A stretch of 13,993 nt of DNA, taken from the NCBI GenBank assembly GCA_946479395.1, contig CAMLFV010000060.1, forward strand, positions 1 through 13,993. Direction: 5' to 3'. The stretch's first letter is position 1. The number at the start of each line of letters is the position of its first letter. Origin of the DNA: an uncultured Flavobacterium sp. (GTDB lineage: Bacteria; Bacteroidota; Bacteroidia; Flavobacteriales; Flavobacteriaceae). Below, piece by piece: positions 7,553-13,993 of this stretch. Below the pieces are notes generated by a model, which was given only the letters and a program-made list of their open reading frames with translations, had not been told where the DNA came from and did not search any database. Made by a program: the position numbers and the translations under genes.

Positions 7553-8086
7553 TTAACCAACAAAACGCTCGTCTGCTTCCATAACCGTTCCGCATTTTTT
7601 GCAGGTACGCAAATCTTCCGACGAATAGAAATGTTTAAAATGAGGCAGAAAATCGGTTTCTATATTTTCTAACGGAAAATAAACTTCGTACAGTTTTTCG
7701 TTACAGTTTTCGCAGAACCATAGCAAGCCGTCTTTAGCATCAGCATTATCGCGTTTCATTTCTACAACCAAACCAACCGATCCTTCTGTTCTAATTGGTG
7801 AATGCGGTGTTTTAGCTGGTAAAAGAAATACGTCACCTGCGTTTAATTCCATCACCTCTTTACCATTTTCGGTTTGAACGGCAACTGAAATACTTCCTTC
7901 TAACTGAAAAAAGAACTCGTCGGTTTCGTTGTAATGATAATCTTTACGGGCATTTGGTCCGCCTACAACCATTACAATAAAATCGCCCGATTCTGTGTAA
8001 ATATTCTTGTTGCCAACAGGCGGTTTTAGCAAACCTCTGTTTTTATCAATCCAATTCTTTAAATTAAAAGGTTTCTTCATTTCCAT
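7553..8086 (-). CDS. nbaC: 3-hydroxyanthranilate 3,4-dioxygenase
   Basis: This 177-residue cupin enzyme opens the ring of 3-hydroxyanthranilate with O2 to give 2-amino-3-carboxymuconate semialdehyde, which cyclises to quinolinate for NAD synthesis or is degraded further. Iron ligands His51, Glu57 and His95 are present, as are substrate-binding arginines Arg47 and Arg99 and the acidic Glu109. The C-terminal rubredoxin-like metal site CENC (Cys125, Cys128) and CKKC (Cys162, Cys165), typical of bacterial enzymes, is intact. Numbering from the first ATG matches what I recall of the Cupriavidus metallidurans enzyme almost exactly, supporting 8086 over the ATG two codons inside. The start is only 2 nt after the stop of the EnvC-like gene, so the two are probably cotranscribed. 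No other kynurenine-pathway gene is in the window. Confidence 0.96.
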   Translation of the reverse strand: MEMKKPFNLKNWIDKNRGLLKPPVGNKNIYTESGDFIVMVVGGPNARKDYHYNETDEFFFQLEGSISVAVQTENGKEVMELNAGDVFLLPAKTPHSPIRTEGSVGLVVEMKRDNADAKDGLLWFCENCNEKLYEVYFPLENIETDFLPHFKHFYSSEDLRTCKKCGTVMEADERFVG

Positions 8087-8088
8087 AA

Positions 8089-9381
8089 TTATTTAGCGCT
8101 TAACCACGATTGCGGGTTGTTGTAATCACTGTTTTTGGTAATAAGGAATTTTAAAACCGATGCGCCTTCAAAATTGGTTCCAACGGTTCCGATTTTTTGT
8201 TTGGTTGATACTTTTTGTCCTTTTGATACACTTACCGATGCTAAGTTTTGATACACCGTAATGTATTCTCCGTGACGAATAAATACCGTTCTTGAATTTC
8301 CGATTACCTGAATTTGAGAAACTTCACCTTCAAAAACACTGCGAACAGTAGATCCTTTTTCGGTGCTGATTTCAATTCCGTGATTTTCGTATTCAATATC
8401 GTATTCCGGATGTTTAACCGTTCCATAACGTGAAGAAATATATCCTTTTTCAACCGGCCAAGGCAAACGTCCGCGGTTATTGCTAAAACTTGTTGCCAAA
8501 GCTTTTTCTTCCGGCGTCATATCAAACTTACCGGCAGAACTTGTTGTTGTAACTGTTGGTTTTGATGTTGTTTTAGTACCCGATTTTGCGTTGCGCGCTT
8601 CTTCTTCGCGTTTTCTTCGTGCTTCTTCTTCACGTCGCTTGCGGTTCTCTTCTTCAATAATCTTTTTAATGATCGCTTTAATTTGTTGGTCAATCTTTTT
8701 AGTTTCCTGTTGTTTGGTTTTAATTTGCGAGCTGTATTTTTTGCTGTCTTTTTTAACAAGCGTCATTAATTCGGTTTGTTTGCTTTTTTCAACCTCTAAT
8801 TCTTTACGCTGACTTTGTTGTTCGTTTTGAATAACTTGCTGTTTGTTTTTTTGCGCTTCCATGTGGGCAGAAATTCGCTCTAATTCTTCAAATTTTGCTC
8901 GAATTTCATCTCCTTGAGATTTGCGGTATTTGGCATATTGCTTAATATACTGCATACGTTTGTAGGCTTGCAAAAAGTTGTTACTCGATAAAATGAACAT
9001 GATGCGGTTTTGTTCCGATCGAGATTTGTATGATTTCACGATTGTTTTGGCGTAATCGTCTTTTAAAACAGCCAATTCACGTCTTAATTTGTTTGCCGCC
9101 AGCGTGTTTACGTAAATATCGTTAGATAAAGTTCGTATCTGTTTTTGCGAATTGTTAATTAATTCAGTTTGAAGTTTTATTTTTTTATTCTGCTCATTTA
9201 ATTCAGCCAAAATATTGCGTTCTTGCTTTTTATTGGTATTAAGCAGGGTTTGAAATTCTTTAATCTCTTTTAAAATGGCTGCTTTTCGCTCTTCCAGCTT
9301 GCGTTGTTCTGCTGCATAATCTTGTTGAGCGAATGTATTAAACGATAAAAATAATAGTATGATGGATAAAATGCGACGCAT
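8089..9381 (-). CDS. EnvC-like murein hydrolase activator with a degenerate LytM (M23) domain
   Basis: This 430-residue exported protein probably acts in the periplasm to activate cell-wall amidases during division, as EnvC does. Layout: signal peptide (1-18, ending TFAQ); a long two-part coiled coil (about 20-240); a Lys/Arg/Glu block (about 240-265); a Thr/Ser-rich linker (266-283); and a C-terminal LytM domain (about 305-430) beginning RLPWPV and RYGTVKHP. The LytM zinc and catalytic residues are mostly lost. His334 remains, but the usual Asp is Glu337, the His of the YxHL motif is Asn379 (YQNL), and the final HLH reads V-L-K (409-411). It is therefore likely a regulator and not a peptidase. 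DUF4292 lies 25 nt upstream and nbaC 2 nt downstream. The activator role is inferred from architecture. Confidence 0.9.
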   Translation of the reverse strand: MRRILSIILLFLSFNTFAQQDYAAEQRKLEERKAAILKEIKEFQTLLNTNKKQERNILAELNEQNKKIKLQTELINNSQKQIRTLSNDIYVNTLAANKLRRELAVLKDDYAKTIVKSYKSRSEQNRIMFILSSNNFLQAYKRMQYIKQYAKYRKSQGDEIRAKFEELERISAHMEAQKNKQQVIQNEQQSQRKELEVEKSKQTELMTLVKKDSKKYSSQIKTKQQETKKIDQQIKAIIKKIIEEENRKRREEEARRKREEEARNAKSGTKTTSKPTVTTTSSAGKFDMTPEEKALATSFSNNRGRLPWPVEKGYISSRYGTVKHPEYDIEYENHGIEISTEKGSTVRSVFEGEVSQIQVIGNSRTVFIRHGEYITVYQNLASVSVSKGQKVSTKQKIGTVGTNFEGASVLKFLITKNSDYNNPQSWLSAK

Positions 9382-9397
9382 TAGCTTGAATTTTGTT

Positions 9398-9405
9398 CAA
9401 AAATA
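9398..9405 (-). promoter_or_regulatory. Candidate -7 box before the EnvC-like gene
   Basis: The 25-nt gap between the DUF4292 stop and the EnvC-like start contains TATTTTTG on the minus strand, identical to the box before the YchJ-like gene and matching TAnnTTTG. It ends 16 nt before the ATG. No good -33 TTG is visible upstream, so this is only a candidate for an internal promoter. Confidence 0.27.
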
Positions 9406-9406
9406 A

Positions 9407-10222
9407 CTAAATTTTTATTGCTTTGGAACCACTTGGGATTTTATATTTAAAATCAACCGATTGGTTTACCGAAACTTTTTTGTAATCGATTCTTATTTGC
9501 ACATCGTCTTTACGCATAGCGTGAATTTTTATTTCTTTTGGAAGATAGATGTTGTCGCTTGACTGATACGACGGATATTGAATAAGCAGTTTATCTGCCG
9601 ATTTATCTTCGGTTACCTCTGTAGATGCCACCTGATTTTTCGATCCTAACACCAAACGCATTAAAAACTGGTTCAGTTTTAACTCTAATTCATTGCTTTT
9701 TATTTTTTGATAATCGTTTGTGTTTAAATCGTAAAAAGCCTTACCTAGCAACAAATTTTCTACGTTTTCGTAAGTAACTTCGGTTCCTAAAAAGTCTTTA
9801 ATAAATTTATAGTTGCCATCGTAATGTGTGCCGTTTACAATTTCGTAGTAGCTTGCACGTTCAGGCGTTAAATAAACCTTGGCACCCGTAATTCCGAACA
9901 TTTTTACAGAAATTAAAATCTGCTTGTTTTTTTCTATTCTGATATCAGCTCTTGGCGACTGATCCATGTTTTTGTCTTTATAATCAACATCGGCAGTAAT
10001 GCTTAACGTATTAAAATCGTTAAACAGCGCATAATGATCGGTAGCGATTTCGGTAACAGCTTTCTTGTTTGCTTTTTTTGAAGTGTTTTCGGGTTTTGGT
10101 TCTGCAATAATAGTTTCTGCAGTATTTTCGGTTTGATTTTCCGGCGCAGGCGTATTTTTCTTTGACGATTTACACGAAACCGCAAAAAGAGCTATACTTA
10201 ATATGATAAAAAATTGTTTCAT
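9407..10222 (-). CDS. DUF4292-type lipoprotein
   Basis: This 271-residue protein has a lipoprotein signal (MKQFFIILSIALFAVSC, lipidated Cys17) followed by a Lys/Pro/Glu/Asn-rich linker (about 18-58) and a beta-rich domain. That domain includes the VKMFGITGAKVYLTPERASYYE segment in two parts, a LLLGKAFYDL stretch and a basic C-terminus ending GSKAIKI. The pattern and the position directly before an M23/EnvC-like gene fit the DUF4292 family of Bacteroidota, which resembles LolA/LolB-like lipoprotein carriers. That resemblance is family knowledge, not something I can prove here. The residues after Cys17 (KSSKK) do not look like the acidic surface-export signal known in this phylum, so a periplasm-facing location is more likely. 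The EnvC-like gene starts 25 nt downstream. Its ATG lies past the terminator of the nucleotidyltransferase gene, so it should have its own promoter, but no strong box is seen. Confidence 0.85.
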   Translation of the reverse strand: MKQFFIILSIALFAVSCKSSKKNTPAPENQTENTAETIIAEPKPENTSKKANKKAVTEIATDHYALFNDFNTLSITADVDYKDKNMDQSPRADIRIEKNKQILISVKMFGITGAKVYLTPERASYYEIVNGTHYDGNYKFIKDFLGTEVTYENVENLLLGKAFYDLNTNDYQKIKSNELELKLNQFLMRLVLGSKNQVASTEVTEDKSADKLLIQYPSYQSSDNIYLPKEIKIHAMRKDDVQIRIDYKKVSVNQSVDFKYKIPSGSKAIKI

Positions 10223-10248
10223 TCTTGAAATTAAAACTATAAAGAAAC

Positions 10249-10276
10249 AAAAAAATCCGCGAACACGGATTTTTTT
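10249..10276 (-). terminator. Strong intrinsic terminator after the nucleotidyltransferase gene
   Basis: A perfect 11-bp inverted repeat (10249-10259 with 10266-10276) has a 6-nt loop. The core is ATCCG/CGGAT flanked by A and T runs of seven. It begins 4 nt after the stop codon at 10281. Since both flanks are A/T runs it could work in either direction, but only minus-strand genes are present. It separates block 1 from block 2. Confidence 0.9.
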
Positions 10277-10280
10277 ATGA

Positions 10281-11291
10281 TTATTCTAACACACTGTAAT
10301 CGCCTATACTTATGTTGGTAAACTTACCGTTAAAGCTTGCAAAATTACCAATCATTGCATTGTCTAGATCGGCATTTTTTACGGTGGCGTTGGTTTGTAT
10401 CAAACTGTTTTTAATAGTAGCGTTTTCTACTTTTGAATGATCGCCCAAAGAAACATTCGGTCCCACAGTTGCGTTTTTAAGCACTACATTTTCGCCAATA
10501 TAACACGGCGGAATAATAGTTGAATTTTCTATAACAGCTGTTGATGCCACAAGGTTCTCATTATCGTCATGCAAAAAGTTCAACATACGGTTATTGGTAT
10601 CAACTGTTACGTTTTTGTTTCCACAATCCATCCATTCATCAACTTTACCAGGAACAAAACGCAAACCTTTCTGCTTCATGTTTTCCAAAGCATCGGTTAA
10701 CTGATATTCTCCGCCTTTTTCAATTTTATTATTTAAAAGATATTCTAATTCGCTTCGTAAATTTTCGGCAGATTTAAAGAAATAAATTCCGATAATTGCT
10801 AAATCCGAAACAAATTCTGTTGGTTTTTCAACAAAATCTACAATCTCGTTTTTATCGTTCAATTGAACTACTCCAAACGCCGATGGATCTTCTACAGCCT
10901 TAACCCAAATAACAGAATCGGCAGAAGCATCTAACGTAAAATCGGCACGGAACAACGTATCTGCATACGCAACCACGATTGGTCCCTGCATACTTTCTTT
11001 GGCACACAAAATGGCATGAGCTGTTCCCAATGCTTCGTTTTGATAACAAATAGTTCCTTTAGCGCCTAACTTTTCTGCAATGGCAACTAAATCTTTCTCT
11101 ACTTTTTTACCGAAACTTTCGTGGATGATGAACGCAATTTCATCGATTGGCTGATTAATTACTTTGGCAATATCTTCTACCAAACGGTGAACAATTGGCT
11201 TGCCTGCAATTGGAATTAATGGTTTTGGAGTTGTTAATGTATGTGGACGTAAGCGTGAACCACGACCCGCCATTGGTACGATTATTTTCAT
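10281..11291 (-). CDS. Sugar-1-phosphate nucleotidyltransferase with C-terminal beta-helix repeats
   Basis: This 336-residue enzyme joins a nucleotide to a sugar 1-phosphate to make an activated sugar for surface-glycan synthesis. The N-terminal domain (1-240) carries the pyrophosphorylase loop AGRGSRLRP (8-16) with TTPKPL (20-25) and Lys23, a metal-binding ADTLF (Asp111), VEKPTE (154-159) and EWMDCGN (Asp222). From about residue 248 to the end, imperfect hexapeptide repeats (for example AVIENS, YIGENV, TVGPNV, LIQTNA) form a left-handed beta-helix. This layout fits RmlA/GlmU-like enzymes, and glucose-1-phosphate thymidylyltransferase is the usual automatic name. Sugar and nucleotide cannot be settled from sequence. 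No acetyltransferase-type catalytic region is obvious in the short tail. It starts 73 nt after dut, past a long palindrome, and ends at a strong terminator. Confidence 0.9.
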   Translation of the reverse strand: MKIIVPMAGRGSRLRPHTLTTPKPLIPIAGKPIVHRLVEDIAKVINQPIDEIAFIIHESFGKKVEKDLVAIAEKLGAKGTICYQNEALGTAHAILCAKESMQGPIVVAYADTLFRADFTLDASADSVIWVKAVEDPSAFGVVQLNDKNEIVDFVEKPTEFVSDLAIIGIYFFKSAENLRSELEYLLNNKIEKGGEYQLTDALENMKQKGLRFVPGKVDEWMDCGNKNVTVDTNNRMLNFLHDDNENLVASTAVIENSTIIPPCYIGENVVLKNATVGPNVSLGDHSKVENATIKNSLIQTNATVKNADLDNAMIGNFASFNGKFTNISIGDYSVLE

Positions 11292-11312
11292 TTTATTTTA
11301 AAATTTTTATTT

Positions 11313-11349
11313 TTAACTCCGTCAGAGTTTTAAACTCTAACGGAGTTAA
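11313..11349. repeat. Long palindrome between dut and the nucleotidyltransferase gene
   Basis: The arms TTAACTCCGT-C-AGAGTTT (11313-11330) and 11332-11349 are reverse complements except for one C/A pair, giving an 18-bp stem with a one-base centre (a slightly larger loop in practice). In minus-strand RNA the odd pair is G-U. There is no U run after the stem on the minus strand; the sequence there is A-rich instead. On the plus strand no T run follows either. It is therefore a poor classical terminator. It may be a REP-like repeat, a transcript-end stabiliser or a read-through attenuator. Confidence 0.85.
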
Positions 11350-11364
11350 CTTAAATGTCTAAAG

Positions 11365-11799
11365 TTATTTTACACCAGTACTGCCAAATCCGCCTGCACC
11401 GCGTTCTGTTGTTGATAATTCTTCTGTTTCTACCCATTCGGCACGTTCGTGCTTTGCAATGACCATTTGCGCAATGCGTTCGCCGTTTTCTACCACGAAG
11501 GTTTCTTTTGATAAATTGGCTAAAATAACACCGACTTCACCACGGTAATCAGCATCAATTGTTCCTGGTGAATTTAAACAGGTAATTCCTTTTTTTAATG
11601 CCAAACCACTACGCGGGCGCACTTGTGCTTCGTAACCAATTGGTAATTCCATAAACAAACCTGTTGGTATTAAAACACGATCCATAGGTTCTATGACGAT
11701 TGGTTGAGTTAGGTTTGCACGCAGATCCATTCCTGCCGAAGCAATTGTTTCGTAGCTTGGTAAGGCGTGTTGCGATTTGTTGATAATATTTATTTTCAT
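11365..11799 (-). CDS. dut: dUTP diphosphatase (dUTPase)
   Basis: This 144-residue trimeric-type dUTPase hydrolyses dUTP to dUMP and pyrophosphate, keeping uracil out of DNA and supplying dUMP for thymidylate synthesis. All five family motifs are present and intact: AGMDLRA (22-28), RPRSGLALK (61-69), [14 protein letters not shown] (76-89, catalytic Asp82), GERIAQMVI (106-114) and the C-terminal P-loop-like [10 protein letters not shown] (133-142). Length is typical. Its ATG overlaps the flippase stop as ATGA (11796-11799), so translation is probably coupled. The long palindrome follows 15 nt after its stop. Confidence 0.98.
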   Translation of the reverse strand: MKINIINKSQHALPSYETIASAGMDLRANLTQPIVIEPMDRVLIPTGLFMELPIGYEAQVRPRSGLALKKGITCLNSPGTIDADYRGEVGVILANLSKETFVVENGERIAQMVIAKHERAEWVETEELSTTERGAGGFGSTGVK

Positions 11800-13265
11800 T
11801 TTTTTAAAACAGATTTTAATATGCGTTGAATCATTACTTTTTCGTTATAATAAATCAATCCCACGAATATAAGAATGAATGTTATTCCAACGAAATAATT
11901 CTCTCTGAAATTGTAAAAGTATCCAAAAGAAAACAAAACGGCGGTTCCCAAATAAAGTGCAATTGCTTTTTTATCATACGGAATTGGATACGATTTTTGC
12001 CCCAACACAAACGAAATAAGCATCATTGTTGCGTAGGCTGCTAAAGTCGTGATGGCAGATCCGATTAAACCAATTTTTGGAATTAAGATATAATTCAACA
12101 CAACTGTTACAATTGCTCCGAAAACCGAAATATAGGCTCCGATTTTTGTCTTGTCTTGAATTTTGTACCAAACCGATAAATTAGTATAGATACCCAACAT
12201 TAAGTTTGCTAAAATAATGTACGGAACAATTTCCATTGCAAACCAATATTCTTTTTTCGGTATATAAAACAGCTTGATTAAGTCGGCAAAAACTACAATT
12301 ACAATCATTGTGAAACTTCCAAAAATAATGAAATACTTTGTTATGGTTGCATATTTTACCGGAGCATCGTCATTCTTTGCATAGCTAAAAAAGAAAGGTT
12401 CAATTCCCAATGAATAAGCCATGCGGAATAACACCATAAAAACACCAATTTTATAGATCGCACCGTAACTCGCCAAACCTAAATCTACAAAGCTTTCGGG
12501 TAGTAATTCTTCTAAAAACACTTTGTCAAATGTTTCATTTACAACAAATGCCAAACCGCCAATCATAACAGGAAAGCTGTACATAACCATTTCTTTCCAA
12601 AGCTGTTTGTTGAATTTTAACTGCAACCTTAAATAGTATTTAGAAAGCAACAGAATTGTAACCAAACTGGCAATGATGTTCGATAAAAATAAATACCCAA
12701 CCTGAAAATCTGCTTGATAATAATTTTGCAACCACGAGTTTTGATTGTTTTCTAAAGATTTAGGTATTATGTATAAAAACAAAACCGTCAGCGTTGTATT
12801 TACTAAAACATTGGTGATTTTTATAAAGCTGTATTTTACTGGTCGTTGTTCGGCACGCAAAATAGCAAACGGTATTACCGCCAAACTATCTAAAACTAAA
12901 ATCCAGATTAAGTAGCTTACAACGGTAGGTGAAATCCCAAAATAAGTATCAATATAACTTTTAAAAGCATAAACGCCTATTAAAAATACAGCGCAAACAG
13001 CCATTAAAAACAAAATAGTATTGTTTATAACTTCTTGTTTGTTTTCTTGTTTGTTATAGAAACGAAAGAAAGCGGTTTCCATACCAAACGAAAGCACCAC
13101 GTTAAAAAACATCATCCACGAAAAAATCAATGTATAATCGGCATAAGCATCTTTAGGCAGCCAATCGATATGAAGTGGCGCCATAAAAAAACCAATCATT
13201 TTAGGAATAACAGTGGCTATTCCGTAGATTAAGGTGGTTTTAAACAGATTTTTGTAAACGCTCAA
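11796..13265 (-). CDS. Wzx/MOP-type polysaccharide flippase (oligosaccharide flippase family)
   Basis: This 489-residue integral membrane protein has about 12-14 hydrophobic segments spread along its length, beginning with [17 protein letters not shown] and ending with a cluster of helices and a basic tail (RILKSVLKK). The N-terminal [20 protein letters not shown] matches the start seen in flavobacterial lipopolysaccharide/O-antigen flippases of the MOP superfamily, which move lipid-linked sugars across the inner membrane. The start must be a TTG at 13265: an in-frame stop lies five codons upstream at 13278-13280 and no ATG or GTG lies between. The next ATG is far inside the first helix. It follows the lipoprotein gene by 5 nt and overlaps dut by 4 nt, so all three are cotranscribed. 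The transported substrate is unknown. Confidence 0.9.
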   Translation of the reverse strand: MSVYKNLFKTTLIYGIATVIPKMIGFFMAPLHIDWLPKDAYADYTLIFSWMMFFNVVLSFGMETAFFRFYNKQENKQEVINNTILFLMAVCAVFLIGVYAFKSYIDTYFGISPTVVSYLIWILVLDSLAVIPFAILRAEQRPVKYSFIKITNVLVNTTLTVLFLYIIPKSLENNQNSWLQNYYQADFQVGYLFLSNIIASLVTILLLSKYYLRLQLKFNKQLWKEMVMYSFPVMIGGLAFVVNETFDKVFLEELLPESFVDLGLASYGAIYKIGVFMVLFRMAYSLGIEPFFFSYAKNDDAPVKYATITKYFIIFGSFTMIVIVVFADLIKLFYIPKKEYWFAMEIVPYIILANLMLGIYTNLSVWYKIQDKTKIGAYISVFGAIVTVVLNYILIPKIGLIGSAITTLAAYATMMLISFVLGQKSYPIPYDKKAIALYLGTAVLFSFGYFYNFRENYFVGITFILIFVGLIYYNEKVMIQRILKSVLKK

Positions 13266-13270
13266 AATAA

Positions 13271-13993
13271 TTAATTTTTAAAGTAAAGTGGGTTTAAAAA
13301 ATGTTCTACTTGTTGTTTAGGCAGTTTTATAATGGTTGATCCTTGTACATACGGCGCAATTTCGTACGGATTGTAATGTAAAATCCATTCGGTTCTGGTT
13401 TCGTAAAAGTTTTCGGGTAATTTAAATTGGTTGTTTTCAAAAGTAAATCCGGCATCGTTCAAGTTGCCCGAAATGTTCAGCTGTTTTTTAAATTCAGTTT
13501 CGGCAAAGTTTTTAAATCCTTCAAAATTAATGAACAGATCTTTTGTCGGAATGGTATTTCCTGTTGATAAATCAAACAAGAAAACCTTTGAAGCCTGCAT
13601 TCCGTGTGCGCCACCTGTAAAAATGTAATAATCCCAAACCACCTGATAAACTTTAGGCGATACCTCTTTATGATTCACTTTAAAATTAGCTTCCCACGCA
13701 ACAGCATGATCCGGATATGTTCGGTAAACTTCGTTATAATTATGAATAAAGTTTAATGCCAGTGTATCGTACGAACTGGTTTTTTTATCGTTCTGAAGAG
13801 CTACAACACTTTGAACAAACTTAAAAAAACGATCGTTCATAGATTTTGAAATCGCTTCGTTGCCCGATACAAACGGAATTTCGAAATGCACATACGTGCA
13901 ATTTCCTTCGGTACAGTCCAAATCTGATTTAAGATCGTAGGTTTTAGTGATAATTTGCAGCGGAATTTCCTTCTTACAGCTCACAAAACCAAT
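13271..13993 (-). CDS. DUF3298-type lipoprotein, 5' end cut by the window edge
   Basis: The minus-strand frame runs open to the last base of the window. Its first visible residues are IGFVSCKKE, which read as the end of a lipoprotein signal with the lipidated Cys just after FVS. An internal GTG at 13984 could be taken as the start, but that would destroy the signal, so I treat the gene as 5'-truncated. The mature protein, about 235 residues, has a conserved-looking YYIFTGGAHG segment about 120 residues after the Cys. This is typical of the DUF3298 (RsiV-like) domain, usually preceded by a DUF4163-type region. Two further cysteines lie close together near the N-terminus (DLDCTEGNCT). It is probably anchored in the envelope; function unknown. 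The flippase start follows its stop by 5 nt. Confidence 0.85.
   Translation of the reverse strand: MGFVSCKKEIPLQIITKTYDLKSDLDCTEGNCTYVHFEIPFVSGNEAISKSMNDRFFKFVQSVVALQNDKKTSSYDTLALNFIHNYNEVYRTYPDHAVAWEANFKVNHKEVSPKVYQVVWDYYIFTGGAHGMQASKVFLFDLSTGNTIPTKDLFINFEGFKNFAETEFKKQLNISGNLNDAGFTFENNQFKLPENFYETRTEWILHYNPYEIAPYVQGSTIIKLPKQQVEHFLNPLYFKN

Noticed and set aside
7549..7562. Near-palindrome GTTGATTAACCAAC across the nbaC stop as a regulator site
   Set aside because: Mostly made of coding sequence and the stop codon, one mismatch per arm, and no second copy seen near other starts.
5970..7595. Longer dehydrogenase reading frame beginning at 7595
   Set aside because: It would overlap the end of nbaC and add an atypical N-terminus; the ATG at 7490 gives the normal family length.
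8480..8812. Open frames on both strands over the coiled-coil part of the EnvC-like gene
   Set aside because: They mirror the Lys/Glu/Arg codon bias of the real gene, have no start context and give low-complexity products.
12941..13265. Possible open frames on the plus strand inside the flippase gene
   Set aside because: Short, no recognisable domain, wholly inside a gene with strong membrane-protein signature on the other strand.
64..13993. Defence island, mobile element, CRISPR or other new multi-gene system
   Set aside because: Every sizeable gene matches a common chromosomal family, no transposase, integrase, tRNA junction or regular repeat array was seen, and base composition looks uniform. 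SbcCD alone is ordinary repair machinery.

Overview
This AT-rich window looks like chromosomal core DNA from a member of the Flavobacteriaceae or a close relative in the Bacteroidota. The evidence is a 3-hydroxyanthranilate dioxygenase, a DUF4292-type lipoprotein and an EnvC-like factor in one run, many small secreted proteins starting MKK/MKN, no Shine-Dalgarno sequences, and a few TAnnTTTG-like promoter boxes. Every complete gene is on the minus strand, so transcription runs from high to low coordinates. The only plus-strand coding sequence is the last 20 codons of a gene entering from the left edge. I saw no tRNA, rRNA, CRISPR array, insertion sequence or phage gene.

In transcription order, block 1 (13993-10249) is a 5'-truncated DUF3298-type lipoprotein, a Wzx/MOP-type flippase, dUTPase (dut, overlapping the flippase by 4 nt) and a sugar-phosphate nucleotidyltransferase with a beta-helix tail. 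A strong intrinsic terminator ends the block. A near-perfect 18-bp stem lies between dut and the nucleotidyltransferase. The flippase and nucleotidyltransferase point to cell-surface glycan synthesis.

Block 2 (10222-5522) is a DUF4292-like lipoprotein, an EnvC-like coiled-coil protein with a degenerate LytM domain, 3-hydroxyanthranilate 3,4-dioxygenase (nbaC), an ALDH7/antiquitin-family dehydrogenase (amaB-like) and a secreted DUF2059 protein, followed by a terminator. It joins envelope biogenesis and amino-acid catabolism genes (kynurenine and probably lysine). Block 3 (5445-4975) is a single secreted protein that looks like a diverged paralogue of the DUF2059 gene, with its own terminator.

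Block 4 (4946-64) is a YchJ-type SEC-C protein, a 46-codon basic ORF, and sbcD and sbcC, which encode the Mre11/Rad50-type nuclease complex. The sbcC stop codon directly abuts the stop of the incoming plus-strand gene.

I found no convincing undescribed multi-gene system. The points worth a second look are the diverged DUF2059 pair, the small ORF before sbcD, the catalytically dead LytM domain, the palindrome downstream of dut, and a degenerate 7-bp periodic spacer between sbcD and sbcC.
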